From JAUUSJ01 sp051880475 (GTDB taxonomy: Bacteria > Bacillota > Clostridia > Lachnospirales > Lachnospiraceae), in assembly GCA_051880475.1 (NCBI GenBank), contig JBJEOA010000020.1:1-59848 (forward strand): a stretch of 59,848 nucleotides of DNA, given 5' to 3'. This document shows positions 17,015 to 25,076 of the stretch, one piece after another; the stretch's first letter is position 1; every line of letters begins with the position of its first letter. A model generated the notes under the pieces. That model had not been told where the DNA came from and did no database searches. It saw only the letters and a list, made by a program, of their open reading frames with translations. The translations under genes were made by a program, and so were the position numbers.

Positions 17015-18466
17015 ATGAAAAAACAGATGAAATTTATAGTTGGCATTTTATCATTTTTTTTCTTTTTTGGATGTATGATATATACGTCGAGTGATGTCAA
17101 TGCAGCTACATACCAGCCAATGGACGGGTTAGACAGTGAGGTATATCCAGTGGAAAAGATAGATTTAGAAGAACAGAGTCTATTTGAGGATAAGGAGTAT
17201 GACAGTATTGCGACGAATTATCCATATCTTATTAAGGTAAATAAGAGAATGAATACGGTGACAATCTACGCTAAAGATTCTAAGGGGAACTATACAAAGC
17301 CAGTAAAAGCTATGGTTTGCTCTACGGGTTCTGCGACTCCGGTTGGCACGTTTAAAACTCCAGCTAAGTATCTTTGGGCGACTTTGATGGGACCAAGTTA
17401 TGGTCAGTATAGTACAAGAATTTATAAAGGATTTTTGTTTCACTCGGTATGGTATTATCGAAACAGAGATAAGTCTTCACAGTCTTATGCCCAGTATAAT
17501 AGGTTGGGGACGACAGCTTCTCATGGATGTGTTCGTTTAACAGTGGCAGATGCAAAGTGGATTTATGATAAATGTCCTCTTGGAACGACGGTAATTATTT
17601 ATAATAGCAGTAATCCAGGACCTCTTGGAAAGCCAAAGGCATATAAAGTTCCTACTAATAAGAAGATGGGATGGGATCCGACAGATCCAGATAAGGCAAA
17701 TCCATATAAGAAACCTCCAACCATCACTATCTCTTCTAGTAAAAAGAAAGAGATAAACAAAGGGGCTACATATAGCGCATTACAGTATGTGACTGCTAAG
17801 AGTGGACTTGGTGTTAATCTTACATCTAAGATTAAAGTGAGTGGTACGGTGGATACGAGTAAGCTAGGTAAGTATACTTTGACTTATACAGTACAAGATT
17901 CTTATGGCAATAAAACATCCAAGAAGTTTACAGTATCTGTATTAAACTCCTATCCTACTTTTAGTGGAGTAAAGGATACAACAGTTGGTCTTAATACAAC
18001 GCAGGACTTAAGAAGTGGAATTACAGCGAAGGATAGAGATGGAAAGAGTCTTACATCTAAGATTAAGATTAGTGTAATTGCTCCAAATGGTAAGTCTGTT
18101 GCACTAAAGGATAGCAAGATGGTTTGTAGTCAGACAGGTATTTATAAAGTTACTTATCAAGTCGCAGGTAATTTGGGACGCTCTGCCAAAAAAGTGAAAA
18201 ATATTACAGTACAAGATAGAAGAGTAAAGTTGACAGTTTCTAATATAACTGTAAAAGCAGGAGAGACAAACAATATTTATTTAGGAGTAAAATCTTTAAA
18301 AAATTATTTGAATCAGCCTTTAGCGATTGATAAAACGAATATAAAGATAATAGGGAAACTTGACTTAAATACCCCAGGTGTATATGAGATTACTTACAGT
18401 GCAACTGAAAAAAATTATCCTTCTAGAACAGTGAAAAAGAATGTAAGTATCACTGTGACGGAATAG
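17015..18466 (+). CDS. Secreted L,D-transpeptidase with Ig-like repeats
   Basis: Peptidoglycan-modifying enzyme of 483 residues. An N-terminal signal peptide (MKKQMK then a hydrophobic stretch to about 25, AxA-like site near NAA) exports it. The YkuD domain spans about 70-195 and carries the catalytic motif TTASHGCVRL with His170 and Cys172. It forms 3-3 cross-links or attaches proteins to meso-diaminopimelate or equivalent stems. After a Pro-rich linker (about 220-240), three Ig-like or DUF5011-like modules (about 240-483) probably position it in the wall. A promoter lies upstream, the start has GAGAGGAG, and a bidirectional terminator follows. No LysM or choline-binding repeats were seen. 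Function in the family is well supported; the specific cross-link is not. Confidence 0.9.
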   Translation: MKKQMKFIVGILSFFFFFGCMIYTSSDVNAATYQPMDGLDSEVYPVEKIDLEEQSLFEDKEYDSIATNYPYLIKVNKRMNTVTIYAKDSKGNYTKPVKAMVCSTGSATPVGTFKTPAKYLWATLMGPSYGQYSTRIYKGFLFHSVWYYRNRDKSSQSYAQYNRLGTTASHGCVRLTVADAKWIYDKCPLGTTVIIYNSSNPGPLGKPKAYKVPTNKKMGWDPTDPDKANPYKKPPTITISSSKKKEINKGATYSALQYVTAKSGLGVNLTSKIKVSGTVDTSKLGKYTLTYTVQDSYGNKTSKKFTVSVLNSYPTFSGVKDTTVGLNTTQDLRSGITAKDRDGKSLTSKIKISVIAPNGKSVALKDSKMVCSQTGIYKVTYQVAGNLGRSAKKVKNITVQDRRVKLTVSNITVKAGETNNIYLGVKSLKNYLNQPLAIDKTNIKIIGKLDLNTPGVYEITYSATEKNYPSRTVKKNVSITVTE

Positions 18467-18518
18467 TCTAAACAGCAACAGCACTAATATAATAGTCAGT
18501 TATCTAGTAAAGTGAATC

Positions 18519-18558
18519 AAAAAAGGAATTATTGTGCGAGACAATAATTCCTTTTTTT
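18519..18558. terminator. Bidirectional terminator
   Basis: A perfect stem, AAAAAAGGAATTATTGT with ACAATAATTCCTTTTTT, closes on a 5-nt loop with A- and T-runs on opposite sides. It lies between the convergent transpeptidase and flippase genes. Confidence 0.95.
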
Positions 18559-18576
18559 GTCGCTTATCAGAGAAAT

Positions 18577-20088
18577 TCATAGTAGGTATACTCCACAAAT
18601 CCCCCCATATATTAGGCAGGCTATTCCAAGAGCGATGAAATTTCCGATAGAAAAATGAAGCAATAGATATTGATAAAAAGAATTGGATATAAATCCTGCG
18701 GCTAGGGAGAGAAAACAAGGTAAAAAAATAGTCTTAGTCGAGGAAAAATTTATCTGAGTAAGTGAAGAGATTTTTATAAGATTAAGAAAGAGTAAAACAA
18801 TATAACTAATAAGTAGTCCCCACATATATCCTTTGATTCCAATTAATGGTATTAAAAAGAGAATGAAACCAATGCGAATCGTGATGGAAATGAGATTATT
18901 CCAAAGGATGCTCGTTGCATATCCAAGTCCATTTAAAATACTAGATAAGCTAGAAGAAATATATAAAAATGGACATAGTAAGGAGAAGAGAAAGAGAATT
19001 TCTCCAGCAGTTTCATTAGAAAAGACAATCATACCTAGATCTTTTCCGTATAAGAGGAAGAGAAAGCTGCTCATAATTCCAATGCAGACGCAAAGATGAA
19101 CGCTTCTGCTTGTAGTATGGGAGATTGTTTTTTGGTGACCTTTTGCCTTGGCGGCAGAGATTGTGGGAAGTAGCATGACGGATAGAGAATTTGTCAAAGT
19201 TGCAGGAAAGAATAAAAATGGAAGAGCCATGCCAGTTAAAATTCCGTATAGTTCAAGAGAGAGCGTGGTATCCTTATAAAAAATGCGCAGCATTGCTGGT
19301 ATTAAAATGGACTCTGCACTTTGAAATAAAGTAAGAGAGAGACGATTGATAGTAAGAGGAATACTATTTTGTAGTAGTGATTTTAAGAGGGCGAAAGATG
19401 ATAGGGTTTTTGTATAGTTTTGTCTCTTAGATAGTTTAGAAGATGTCTTTGAGAGTTTTATCTGATGAAGGAGGTATTGATTTATTGTGTAAAAAAAAGA
19501 AACAAATTCTCCGATAAGCATGCCGTATGCGGCAAGGTCGGCAGAGGGAGAGTGAACAAAAAGGAGAATAGAGAGAAAATAAATTCCAAGGACTCTCGCA
19601 ATTTGTTCAAGAAGTTGACCAATGGCAGATACACTAGAGTTTTTTAGACCGAGCGAGTATCCGTGCAGACAAGACTTCATGGCGACAAAGGGAAGGGCAA
19701 ATGAGGCGATTTTAAGGCAGGAAGTACAATCTGGCTCTCGGATGAGATACGTGCAAATTTGTGGAGCAAAAAGAAACATAATTGCATTTAAAGTGAGTGA
19801 AAGCCCAAGACAAAAAAGGAGAGAAATTCTTATCAATTTTTTTATGGTTTCATGACGGTTTTGAATCCAGAGTGCAGAAACCATTTTGGAGAGGGCTACC
19901 TCAATTCCGCTGCAGCAGAGACTAAAACATATCATATAAACTGGGAAGATAAGTTGGTAGATTCCAAGTTCTCTCGCTCCAATTAAGTTTGAGAGGTAGA
20001 TGCGATTATAAAATCCCAAAAAGCGGGAGATAAGACCAGCAATTGTTAAAATCAATGTTCCTTTTATAAGTTCGTTTGAAAATGGCAT
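18577..20088 (-). CDS. SpoVB/MurJ-like polysaccharide flippase
   Basis: A 503-residue polytopic membrane protein of the MOP superfamily (polysaccharide transporter/SpoVB group). It opens with the family-typical GTLILTIAGLISRFLGFYNRIYLSNLIG and shows about 14 hydrophobic helices. Members flip lipid-linked cell-wall or spore-cortex precursors. ATG 20088 (MPFSNELIKG) is preferred: TTGGAG lies 6 bp upstream, and the alternative in-frame TTG at 20100 would overlap it. It is a single minus-strand gene with a shared terminator; no sporulation neighbours are present, so spoVB itself cannot be claimed. Whether it acts in sporulation or lipid II transport is open. Confidence 0.83.
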   Translation of the reverse strand: MPFSNELIKGTLILTIAGLISRFLGFYNRIYLSNLIGARELGIYQLIFPVYMICFSLCCSGIEVALSKMVSALWIQNRHETIKKLIRISLLFCLGLSLTLNAIMFLFAPQICTYLIREPDCTSCLKIASFALPFVAMKSCLHGYSLGLKNSSVSAIGQLLEQIARVLGIYFLSILLFVHSPSADLAAYGMLIGEFVSFFYTINQYLLHQIKLSKTSSKLSKRQNYTKTLSSFALLKSLLQNSIPLTINRLSLTLFQSAESILIPAMLRIFYKDTTLSLELYGILTGMALPFLFFPATLTNSLSVMLLPTISAAKAKGHQKTISHTTSRSVHLCVCIGIMSSFLFLLYGKDLGMIVFSNETAGEILFLFSLLCPFLYISSSLSSILNGLGYATSILWNNLISITIRIGFILFLIPLIGIKGYMWGLLISYIVLLFLNLIKISSLTQINFSSTKTIFLPCFLSLAAGFISNSFYQYLLLHFSIGNFIALGIACLIYGGICGVYLL

Positions 20089-20226
20089 AGTACACTCCAA
20101 GGAGATGAGAAAAATTGTTCTTAATTTGAGTTTATTTTAAAATTTTTTAATTTATTCCTAAAATTATATCTGCTTTTATGCGTTCCTTTACAAAGGCTAG
20201 GAAATATGATAGATTTAATTAATATG

Positions 20227-20289
20227 ATGCTAAGGTCAAAAGATTAAAAATCTGCTCATGTTTGCACGATAAGGTATTTGACCGAGCAT
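20227..20289. repeat. Dispersed inverted-repeat element, copy A
   Basis: Outer arms ATGCT (20227-20231) and AGCAT (20285-20289) plus inner arms GGTCAAA (20234-20240) and TTTGACC (20277-20283) form a hairpin upstream of moaA. The loop contains TCATGTTTGCACGA, closely matching TCATGCAAGCACGA in a similar element at 36162-36234. Conservation of loop and arms suggests a repeated structured element, not two chance terminators. Confidence 0.65.
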
Positions 20290-20332
20290 AGTAAGTGATG
20301 GAGAAAAAAGGTAGAAAGGGTTTTGTTAGTAT

Positions 20333-21298
20333 ATGAGAGATGATTACAGAAGAGAAATTGATTATATGAGAATTTCCTTGACGGATCGCTGTAATTTAAG
20401 ATGTCGATATTGTATGCCTGATGATATTGAGCTTGTCCCAATGAGAGAACTTTTAAGTTTAGAAGAGATTGTCGTAATCTGCGAGGAGGCGGCAAAGCTT
20501 GGTATTCGAAAAATTAAGGTAACAGGAGGGGAACCTCTTGTGAGAAGAGGCTGCGTGGAATTAGTCGGAATGATAAAAAAAGTTTCAGGAATCGAACAGG
20601 TGACAATGACGACGAACGGTGTGGCACTTTGCGATATGGCAGAGCAGCTGAAAAAAAATGGTTTGGATGCAGTAAATATCAGTTTAGATACGTTGAAAAG
20701 AGAAAAATTTAAGGTCATTACAGGGTATGATAAATTTGAGCAGGTAATGGGGGCAATACAAAAAACTTGCGAACTCAAAATTCCAACGAAGATAAATACG
20801 GTATTACAAAAAGGAATGAATGAAGAGGAGTGGGAAGAACTTATTTTATTAGCAAAGAAATTTCCACTCGATGTGCGTTTCATTGAGATGATGCCAATTG
20901 GCTCTGGACGAGAATTCGAGCCGATTTATAATGAAAATGTTTTGGAAAAAATTAAAAATAAATATCCAAAAATACAATTAGATCATCGTGTGCATGGAAA
21001 TGGACCGGCAGTTTACTATACGATACCAGGTTTTTTAGGCTCAATTGGATTTATTAATCCGTTGCATGGAAAATTTTGTAGTAGTTGTAATCGGATTCGA
21101 CTCACATCTGTAGGGAAGATAAAGCCATGCCTATGTTTTGAGGATTGTGTGGATATAAAACAGGCAGTGCGATATGGAAATCGAGAAGATGTAAAAAAAC
21201 AGCTTCAACTGGCGATTTTAAAAAAGCCACAGCAACATAATTTTGAGGAAAAAACAGCGATTACAGAATCAAAAAAGATGGTACAAATAGGAGGATAA
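20333..21298 (+). CDS. moaA: GTP 3',8-cyclase
   Basis: Radical-SAM enzyme that, with MoaC, starts molybdenum cofactor synthesis by rearranging GTP to 3',8-cyclo-GTP. 321 residues. The SAM-binding cluster motif CNLRCRYC is at Cys20, Cys24 and Cys27; the GGEP motif follows at about 65; the C-terminal cluster CSSCNRIRLT...KPC binds substrate. The protein ends in Gly-Gly, as required for MoaA activity. Binding site GAAAGGG lies about 12 bp before ATG, slightly long. First gene of the large molybdoenzyme region; the MOSC-MogA gene follows after 2 bp. moaC lies 11 kb downstream. Confidence 0.97.
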   Translation: MRDDYRREIDYMRISLTDRCNLRCRYCMPDDIELVPMRELLSLEEIVVICEEAAKLGIRKIKVTGGEPLVRRGCVELVGMIKKVSGIEQVTMTTNGVALCDMAEQLKKNGLDAVNISLDTLKREKFKVITGYDKFEQVMGAIQKTCELKIPTKINTVLQKGMNEEEWEELILLAKKFPLDVRFIEMMPIGSGREFEPIYNENVLEKIKNKYPKIQLDHRVHGNGPAVYYTIPGFLGSIGFINPLHGKFCSSCNRIRLTSVGKIKPCLCFEDCVDIKQAVRYGNREDVKKQLQLAILKKPQQHNFEEKTAITESKKMVQIGG

Positions 21299-21300
21299 AA

Positions 21301-22236
21301 ATGGGAGTCGTAAAGGGAATATGTATTAGTGAAAAAAAAGGAACACAAAAGAGAGAAATTCCAAGTGCAAAACTTAGAGAAAATTGGGGAATTATAGGAG
21401 ATGCTCATGCGGGAAACTGGCATAGACAGGTGAGTTTGCTTTCTTTTGAGAAAATTGAGGATTTTAGAAATAAGGGAGCCAAGATTGATTTTGGCGCATT
21501 TGGGGAAAACTTAATTATTGAGGGATTTGACCTTCGAAATATTCCTGTTGGAAGCAAGATTGCTGTTGGAAAAACGCTATTAAGAGTAACACAGATTGGA
21601 AAAGAATGTCACTCTCACTGTGAGATTTATAAAACAATGGGAGATTGTATTATGCCAAGAGAGGGCATTTTTGCAGAAGTTTTAGAGGGGGGAGAAATTC
21701 AAACTGGAGATGAGGTAACTGTATTTCCACTAGAAGAAGACCGTCCAATTACTGTCGCAGTCGTTACAATGAGCGATAAGGGAGCGAAAGGAGAGCGTGA
21801 AGATAAGAGTGGCCCTGCAATCTGTGAGATGGTAAAAAAAGAGGGATGGGAGGTAATAGAAACTGTCCTAATTCCAGATAATAAAAATGTTATCAAAAGG
21901 CAACTTATGAGATTAGCAGACCAAAGACAGGTTGACCTTATTTTGACCACTGGGGGAACTGGATTTTCACAGCGCGATGTGACGCCAGAGGCAACAATAG
22001 AGGTTTGCGACCGTATGGCGAATGGAATTGCGGAGGCGATTCGAGCATACTCGATGACGATTACAAAGAGAGCCATGCTAAGTCGAGCTGTCTCTGGTAT
22101 CCGAAAAAAGACTCTGATTGTAAATTTGCCAGGGAGTCCAAAGGCTGTAAAAGAGGCGTTAGAATTTATTATTCCACAGCTTCCACATGGGATTGGAATT
22201 CTTAGAGGGACGCAAGGAGAGTGTGCAAGAAGCTGA
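21301..22236 (+). CDS. MOSC domain-MogA (molybdopterin adenylyltransferase) fusion
   Basis: A 311-residue two-domain protein. Residues 1-140 form a MOSC domain (beta-rich, SLLSFEKIE, FGENLIIEG, IGKECHSHCEIY with conserved Cys), a fold linked to sulfur transfer and molybdenum cofactor handling. Residues about 145-310 form a MogA/MoaB-type domain with TTGGTGFSQRDVTPEAT and the NLPGSPKAVKEA loop; it adenylates molybdopterin ready for molybdenum insertion by MoeA. The start codon is 2 bp after moaA, and its binding site AGGAGG overlaps the last moaA codons, so translation is probably coupled. The fusion may couple cofactor activation to sulfuration or storage (inference). Stand-alone MOSC or MogA proteins are more familiar. 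Confidence 0.92.
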   Translation: MGVVKGICISEKKGTQKREIPSAKLRENWGIIGDAHAGNWHRQVSLLSFEKIEDFRNKGAKIDFGAFGENLIIEGFDLRNIPVGSKIAVGKTLLRVTQIGKECHSHCEIYKTMGDCIMPREGIFAEVLEGGEIQTGDEVTVFPLEEDRPITVAVVTMSDKGAKGEREDKSGPAICEMVKKEGWEVIETVLIPDNKNVIKRQLMRLADQRQVDLILTTGGTGFSQRDVTPEATIEVCDRMANGIAEAIRAYSMTITKRAMLSRAVSGIRKKTLIVNLPGSPKAVKEALEFIIPQLPHGIGILRGTQGECARS

Positions 22237-22290
22237 GCAGTACGAGGAGCGGTTTCTCTTAATAAAAAAGAAAAGTAGGGGGCAGGATAT

Positions 22291-22974
22291 ATGAATCGAT
22301 TAGAACAGGTTGCCATATTTAAGCAGATAAAAAAAGAAACGATACAAAAAATGTGGGCACTCGGCAAGATTGTAAAATATCAAAAAGAGGAAAAGTGTTT
22401 TCGGGCAAAAGAGGAAAACCATACTATTCATATTATGCTAGAAGGAAAGGCAGCTATTTATAATTTGACTCATGCGGGGAATCGAAAGATTATTTTTTAT
22501 CTTGGAAAAGGTGAACTTTTAGATGACTGTGTAACAATTGGTTCTCATCCATCTGTGGATTGTCAGTTTGTTGAGCCATCTGTGGTATTTGAGATTTCTA
22601 AGAGAATGCTCCTAAAGCTTATGCAAGATGATATAGAATTAATGCAGGCGATTATGAAGGTATTAGAGCGTAAAATGTGGCGTATGGGGCATCAGCTTAA
22701 AAATACGAGAGGAAATATTTATCTTGAGAGAAAACTTGCGGCAAAACTTTGGAAGCTTGCTAGAGATTTTGGAGTGTCTACGAAAAAGGGAATTTATATA
22801 GATATTCCACTTAATATTACTGAATTGTCTGATTTTTTGGGCGCACCTAGAGAGACAACTTCTAGAGTGTGCAAAGAACTTTGCAAGAAAAAATTAATTT
22901 TTATGGAACAAAAAAAAATCTATGTCTTATCGGCGGATAGAATGTCTCATTTCTATAAACATGGGGAATTTTAA
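22291..22974 (+). CDS. Crp/Fnr-family transcriptional regulator
   Basis: A 227-residue regulator: a cyclic-nucleotide-binding-like beta-barrel (about 15-120), dimerisation helix, then a winged HTH (about 165-215). The recognition helix reads R187-E-T-T-S-R192. In E. coli CRP the same positions (R-E-x-x-x-R) contact TGTGA half-sites. A TGTGA-N6-TCACA palindrome lies 73 bp after its stop codon, upstream of asrA. Cysteines are present (for example DDC and VDC) but no FNR-like N-terminal four-Cys cluster is seen, so direct oxygen sensing by Fe-S is not supported; the effector is unknown. GTAGGGGG lies upstream of the start. It sits between the moaA/mogA genes and asrABC and is the obvious candidate for their regulator. 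Confidence 0.87.
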   Translation: MNRLEQVAIFKQIKKETIQKMWALGKIVKYQKEEKCFRAKEENHTIHIMLEGKAAIYNLTHAGNRKIIFYLGKGELLDDCVTIGSHPSVDCQFVEPSVVFEISKRMLLKLMQDDIELMQAIMKVLERKMWRMGHQLKNTRGNIYLERKLAAKLWKLARDFGVSTKKGIYIDIPLNITELSDFLGAPRETTSRVCKELCKKKLIFMEQKKIYVLSADRMSHFYKHGEF

Positions 22975-23046
22975 GCAAAAGTCCTCGGTGTGCTATTTGT
23001 TTCGTCGCTTGAGAGAGACTTTGTAGAAAACTTCACAAAAATATGA

Positions 23047-23078
23047 ATTCTGTGATATATGTCACAGAATTTTTTTTT
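23047..23078 (+). promoter_or_regulatory. CRP-type operator upstream of asrA, possibly also a terminator
   Basis: The palindrome ATTCTGTGA-TATATG-TCACAGAAT (23047-23070) matches TGTGA-N6-TCACA exactly and is followed by a T-run (23070-23078). It can therefore be both the terminator hairpin of the regulator gene and a regulator binding site. Its centre (23058.5) is 41.5 bp upstream of the start (about 23100) predicted from a -10 TAAAAT at 23088-23093, the class II activator geometry. Confidence 0.7.
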
Positions 23079-23079
23079 G

Positions 23080-23100
23080 TATTGATATAAAATATCAATA
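23080..23100 (+). promoter_or_regulatory. Second palindrome over the predicted asrA -10 element
   Basis: Perfect 9-bp arms TATTGATAT and ATATCAATA flank AAA. The TTGAT/ATCAA half-sites look like FNR boxes but are separated by 7 bp instead of 4. It covers the predicted -10 (TAAAAT, 23088-23093), and its centre is 31.5 bp, about three helical turns, from the upstream palindrome. It could be a repressor site. Confidence 0.5.
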
Positions 23101-23268
23101 ATAGATTAGTTGTGAATTTTATTTTTATTGGCAAAATAACAAAAAAATCTCGATATATTAAAAAAATAAAAGATAAAGCTTGAGAAGAAAATAACGATTT
23201 GGGCTTAACACAGCTAAACAATACCACTAGTTACTTAAAATTAATATTTCAAAAAGGAGGAGACAGGT

Positions 23269-24270
23269 ATGGGCTATTGTATTTCCAATCAAGACAAAGA
23301 AAAATTGTTTTCACTCTTAAGTGAGCGATATGATTTGTATGCCCCAAAGGTGATGGTAGGAGAGGGAACTTTTTCAGATACGGATGTCATTCGATACGAA
23401 AAAATAAATTCCTTCGACGAGATTGAGTGGGAAAGAAAATCTGATTATTCTTTTAAGGAGCTACTGCTTCCAATCAACGAGACAATGTTCTATTTCACAG
23501 AGGATCAAGTGACGGTTCCAGCTGAGGATTCAAAGAAAAAACTTATTTTCTTAAGACATTGTGATATGCATTCTGTCAAGAGATTCGATCAAATGTATCT
23601 AAATAATGGTCCGGAAGATTTTTACTACAAAAGAAGAAGAGAAAATGTAAAATTTGCTCTCATGGGATGTAAGACGAGCTGTGAGACGGGATTCTGTGTC
23701 AGTATGAACACTAATATTGCAAAAGATTATCATTGTTCTGTCAAGTTAAGCGAAGAGGGAATTTTGATAGATTGTAAAGATGACGAGCTTCAAAATATTT
23801 TTGAGCAGACTTCCTATGAGAAAAGAGAAGTAGAGCCAGACCATGTGGAGGAAAATAAGGAAAAAGTGGTACTTCCGAAAAAGCTTTCTATTAACTCTTA
23901 CGGGGATGAGATTTGGAAAGAGTATGGAAGTCGCTGTATTAACTGTGGACGCTGTAATTTTGTTTGTCCAACTTGCACCTGTTTTACAACACAAGATATC
24001 TTTTATCAAGATAATAAGCGTGTCGGAGAGAGAAGAAGAGTTTGGGGTTCTTGTCAGATTGATGGATATACGGATATGGCAGGAGGAATTTCTTTTAGAA
24101 AAACAAATGAAGAGCGTATTCGCTTTAAAGTAATGCATAAAATTTATGATTATGAGAAACGATTTGGATATCCAATGTGTGTAGGTTGCGGTCGCTGTGA
24201 CGCTGTCTGTCCAGAGTATATTTCCTATTCTACTTTAGTAAATAAGCTTGCAAAGAAGGAGGAAGAATAA
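23269..24270 (+). CDS. asrA: Anaerobic sulfite reductase subunit A
   Basis: Iron-sulfur electron-transfer subunit of the AsrABC complex, 333 residues, cytoplasmic. Two ferredoxin-type cluster motifs lie in the C-terminal third: CINCGRCNFVCPTC beginning at Cys223 and CVGCGRCDAVCP beginning at Cys304. The N-terminal half carries a further conserved cysteine set (CKTSCETGFCVSMN). AAAAAGGAGGAG precedes the start. It is followed directly by asrB without a gap. The leader from the predicted transcription start is about 169 nt, long for a simple promoter. In the known enzyme the complex reduces sulfite to sulfide with NADH; here a nitrate-reductase-like molybdoenzyme downstream leaves nitrite as another possible substrate. 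Confidence 0.93.
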   Translation: MGYCISNQDKEKLFSLLSERYDLYAPKVMVGEGTFSDTDVIRYEKINSFDEIEWERKSDYSFKELLLPINETMFYFTEDQVTVPAEDSKKKLIFLRHCDMHSVKRFDQMYLNNGPEDFYYKRRRENVKFALMGCKTSCETGFCVSMNTNIAKDYHCSVKLSEEGILIDCKDDELQNIFEQTSYEKREVEPDHVEENKEKVVLPKKLSINSYGDEIWKEYGSRCINCGRCNFVCPTCTCFTTQDIFYQDNKRVGERRRVWGSCQIDGYTDMAGGISFRKTNEERIRFKVMHKIYDYEKRFGYPMCVGCGRCDAVCPEYISYSTLVNKLAKKEEE

Positions 24271-25065
24271 ATGATGAAAAACGAATATCTCCCATTTTTA
24301 TCCGAAATTAAAGAAGTGATTAAGCATACAGATATTGAATATACCTTCCGCATGAGCTTTGTCGGTGATGTAAAGCCAGGACAATTTTTTGAAGTATCCA
24401 TTCCAAAATTTGGTGAGGCCCCAATTTCTGTCAGTGGAATCGGAGAGGGAACGGTAGATTTGACAATTCGTCGTGTCGGAAAAGTAACAAATGAGATTTT
24501 TGAAAATTATGTCGGGGATACTCTCTTTATGAGAGGACCTTACGGAAATGGATTTGATGTAAATAATTATAAGGGAAAAGACGTAGTTGTCATTGCAGGT
24601 GGTACGGGACTTTCCCCTGTAAAGGGCGTTGTCGATTATTTTGCTCACAATACAGATGAGGCTCTCTCCACTACATTGATTGCTGGTTTTAAATCTCCAA
24701 AAGATATTTTATTTAGAAAAGATTTTGAATTTTGGAATGAGAAAATCAATGTCATTCAGACCGTGGACGGCGCTCCAGAAGGGTACGAGGGTAAAATTGG
24801 TATGGTTACAAAATATATTAAAGACCTCCCAATTCGTGACAAAGAAAATACAGTATTTATTACAGTTGGACCTCCAATTATGATTAAGTTTGTTGTAATG
24901 GAAATTTTAAAATTAGGAATAGAAGAAAAAAATATTTGGGTGTCAAACGAGAGAAAAATGTGTTGTGGTCTTGGAAAATGTGGACATTGCAGAATGGGAA
25001 GTACCTATATTTGTCTAGATGGACCAGTATTTAATTATGTAGAAGGAAAGAATTTGATTGACTAG
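24271..25065 (+). CDS. asrB: Anaerobic sulfite reductase subunit B
   Basis: Flavin and NADH-handling subunit of the AsrABC complex, 264 residues, related to dihydroorotate dehydrogenase electron-transfer subunits and ferredoxin-NADP reductases. An FAD-binding barrel (about 10-95, with the R-x-x-G-x-V-T stretch RRVGKVT and the MRGPYGNGF loop) precedes a NAD-binding domain (IAGGTGLSPVKG at about 108-119). The C-terminal MCCGLGKCGHCRMGSTYIC supplies Cys ligands for a 2Fe-2S cluster. The start is given as 24271, immediately after the asrA stop; a second ATG at 24274 is equally plausible with GGAGGAAG upstream. Middle gene of the asr unit. Confidence 0.93.
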   Translation: MMKNEYLPFLSEIKEVIKHTDIEYTFRMSFVGDVKPGQFFEVSIPKFGEAPISVSGIGEGTVDLTIRRVGKVTNEIFENYVGDTLFMRGPYGNGFDVNNYKGKDVVVIAGGTGLSPVKGVVDYFAHNTDEALSTTLIAGFKSPKDILFRKDFEFWNEKINVIQTVDGAPEGYEGKIGMVTKYIKDLPIRDKENTVFITVGPPIMIKFVVMEILKLGIEEKNIWVSNERKMCCGLGKCGHCRMGSTYICLDGPVFNYVEGKNLID

Positions 25066-25076
25066 GAGGGTGAATT

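Noticed and set aside
21699..22367. 222-residue minus-strand open frame opposite the MOSC-MogA gene
   Set aside because: Shadow of a real coding region; no family signature or binding site, whereas the plus strand encodes clear conserved domains.
23080..23100. Canonical FNR box
   Set aside because: Half-sites TTGAT and ATCAA are present but separated by 7 bp, whereas FNR boxes have 4 bp; kept only as an unassigned palindrome.
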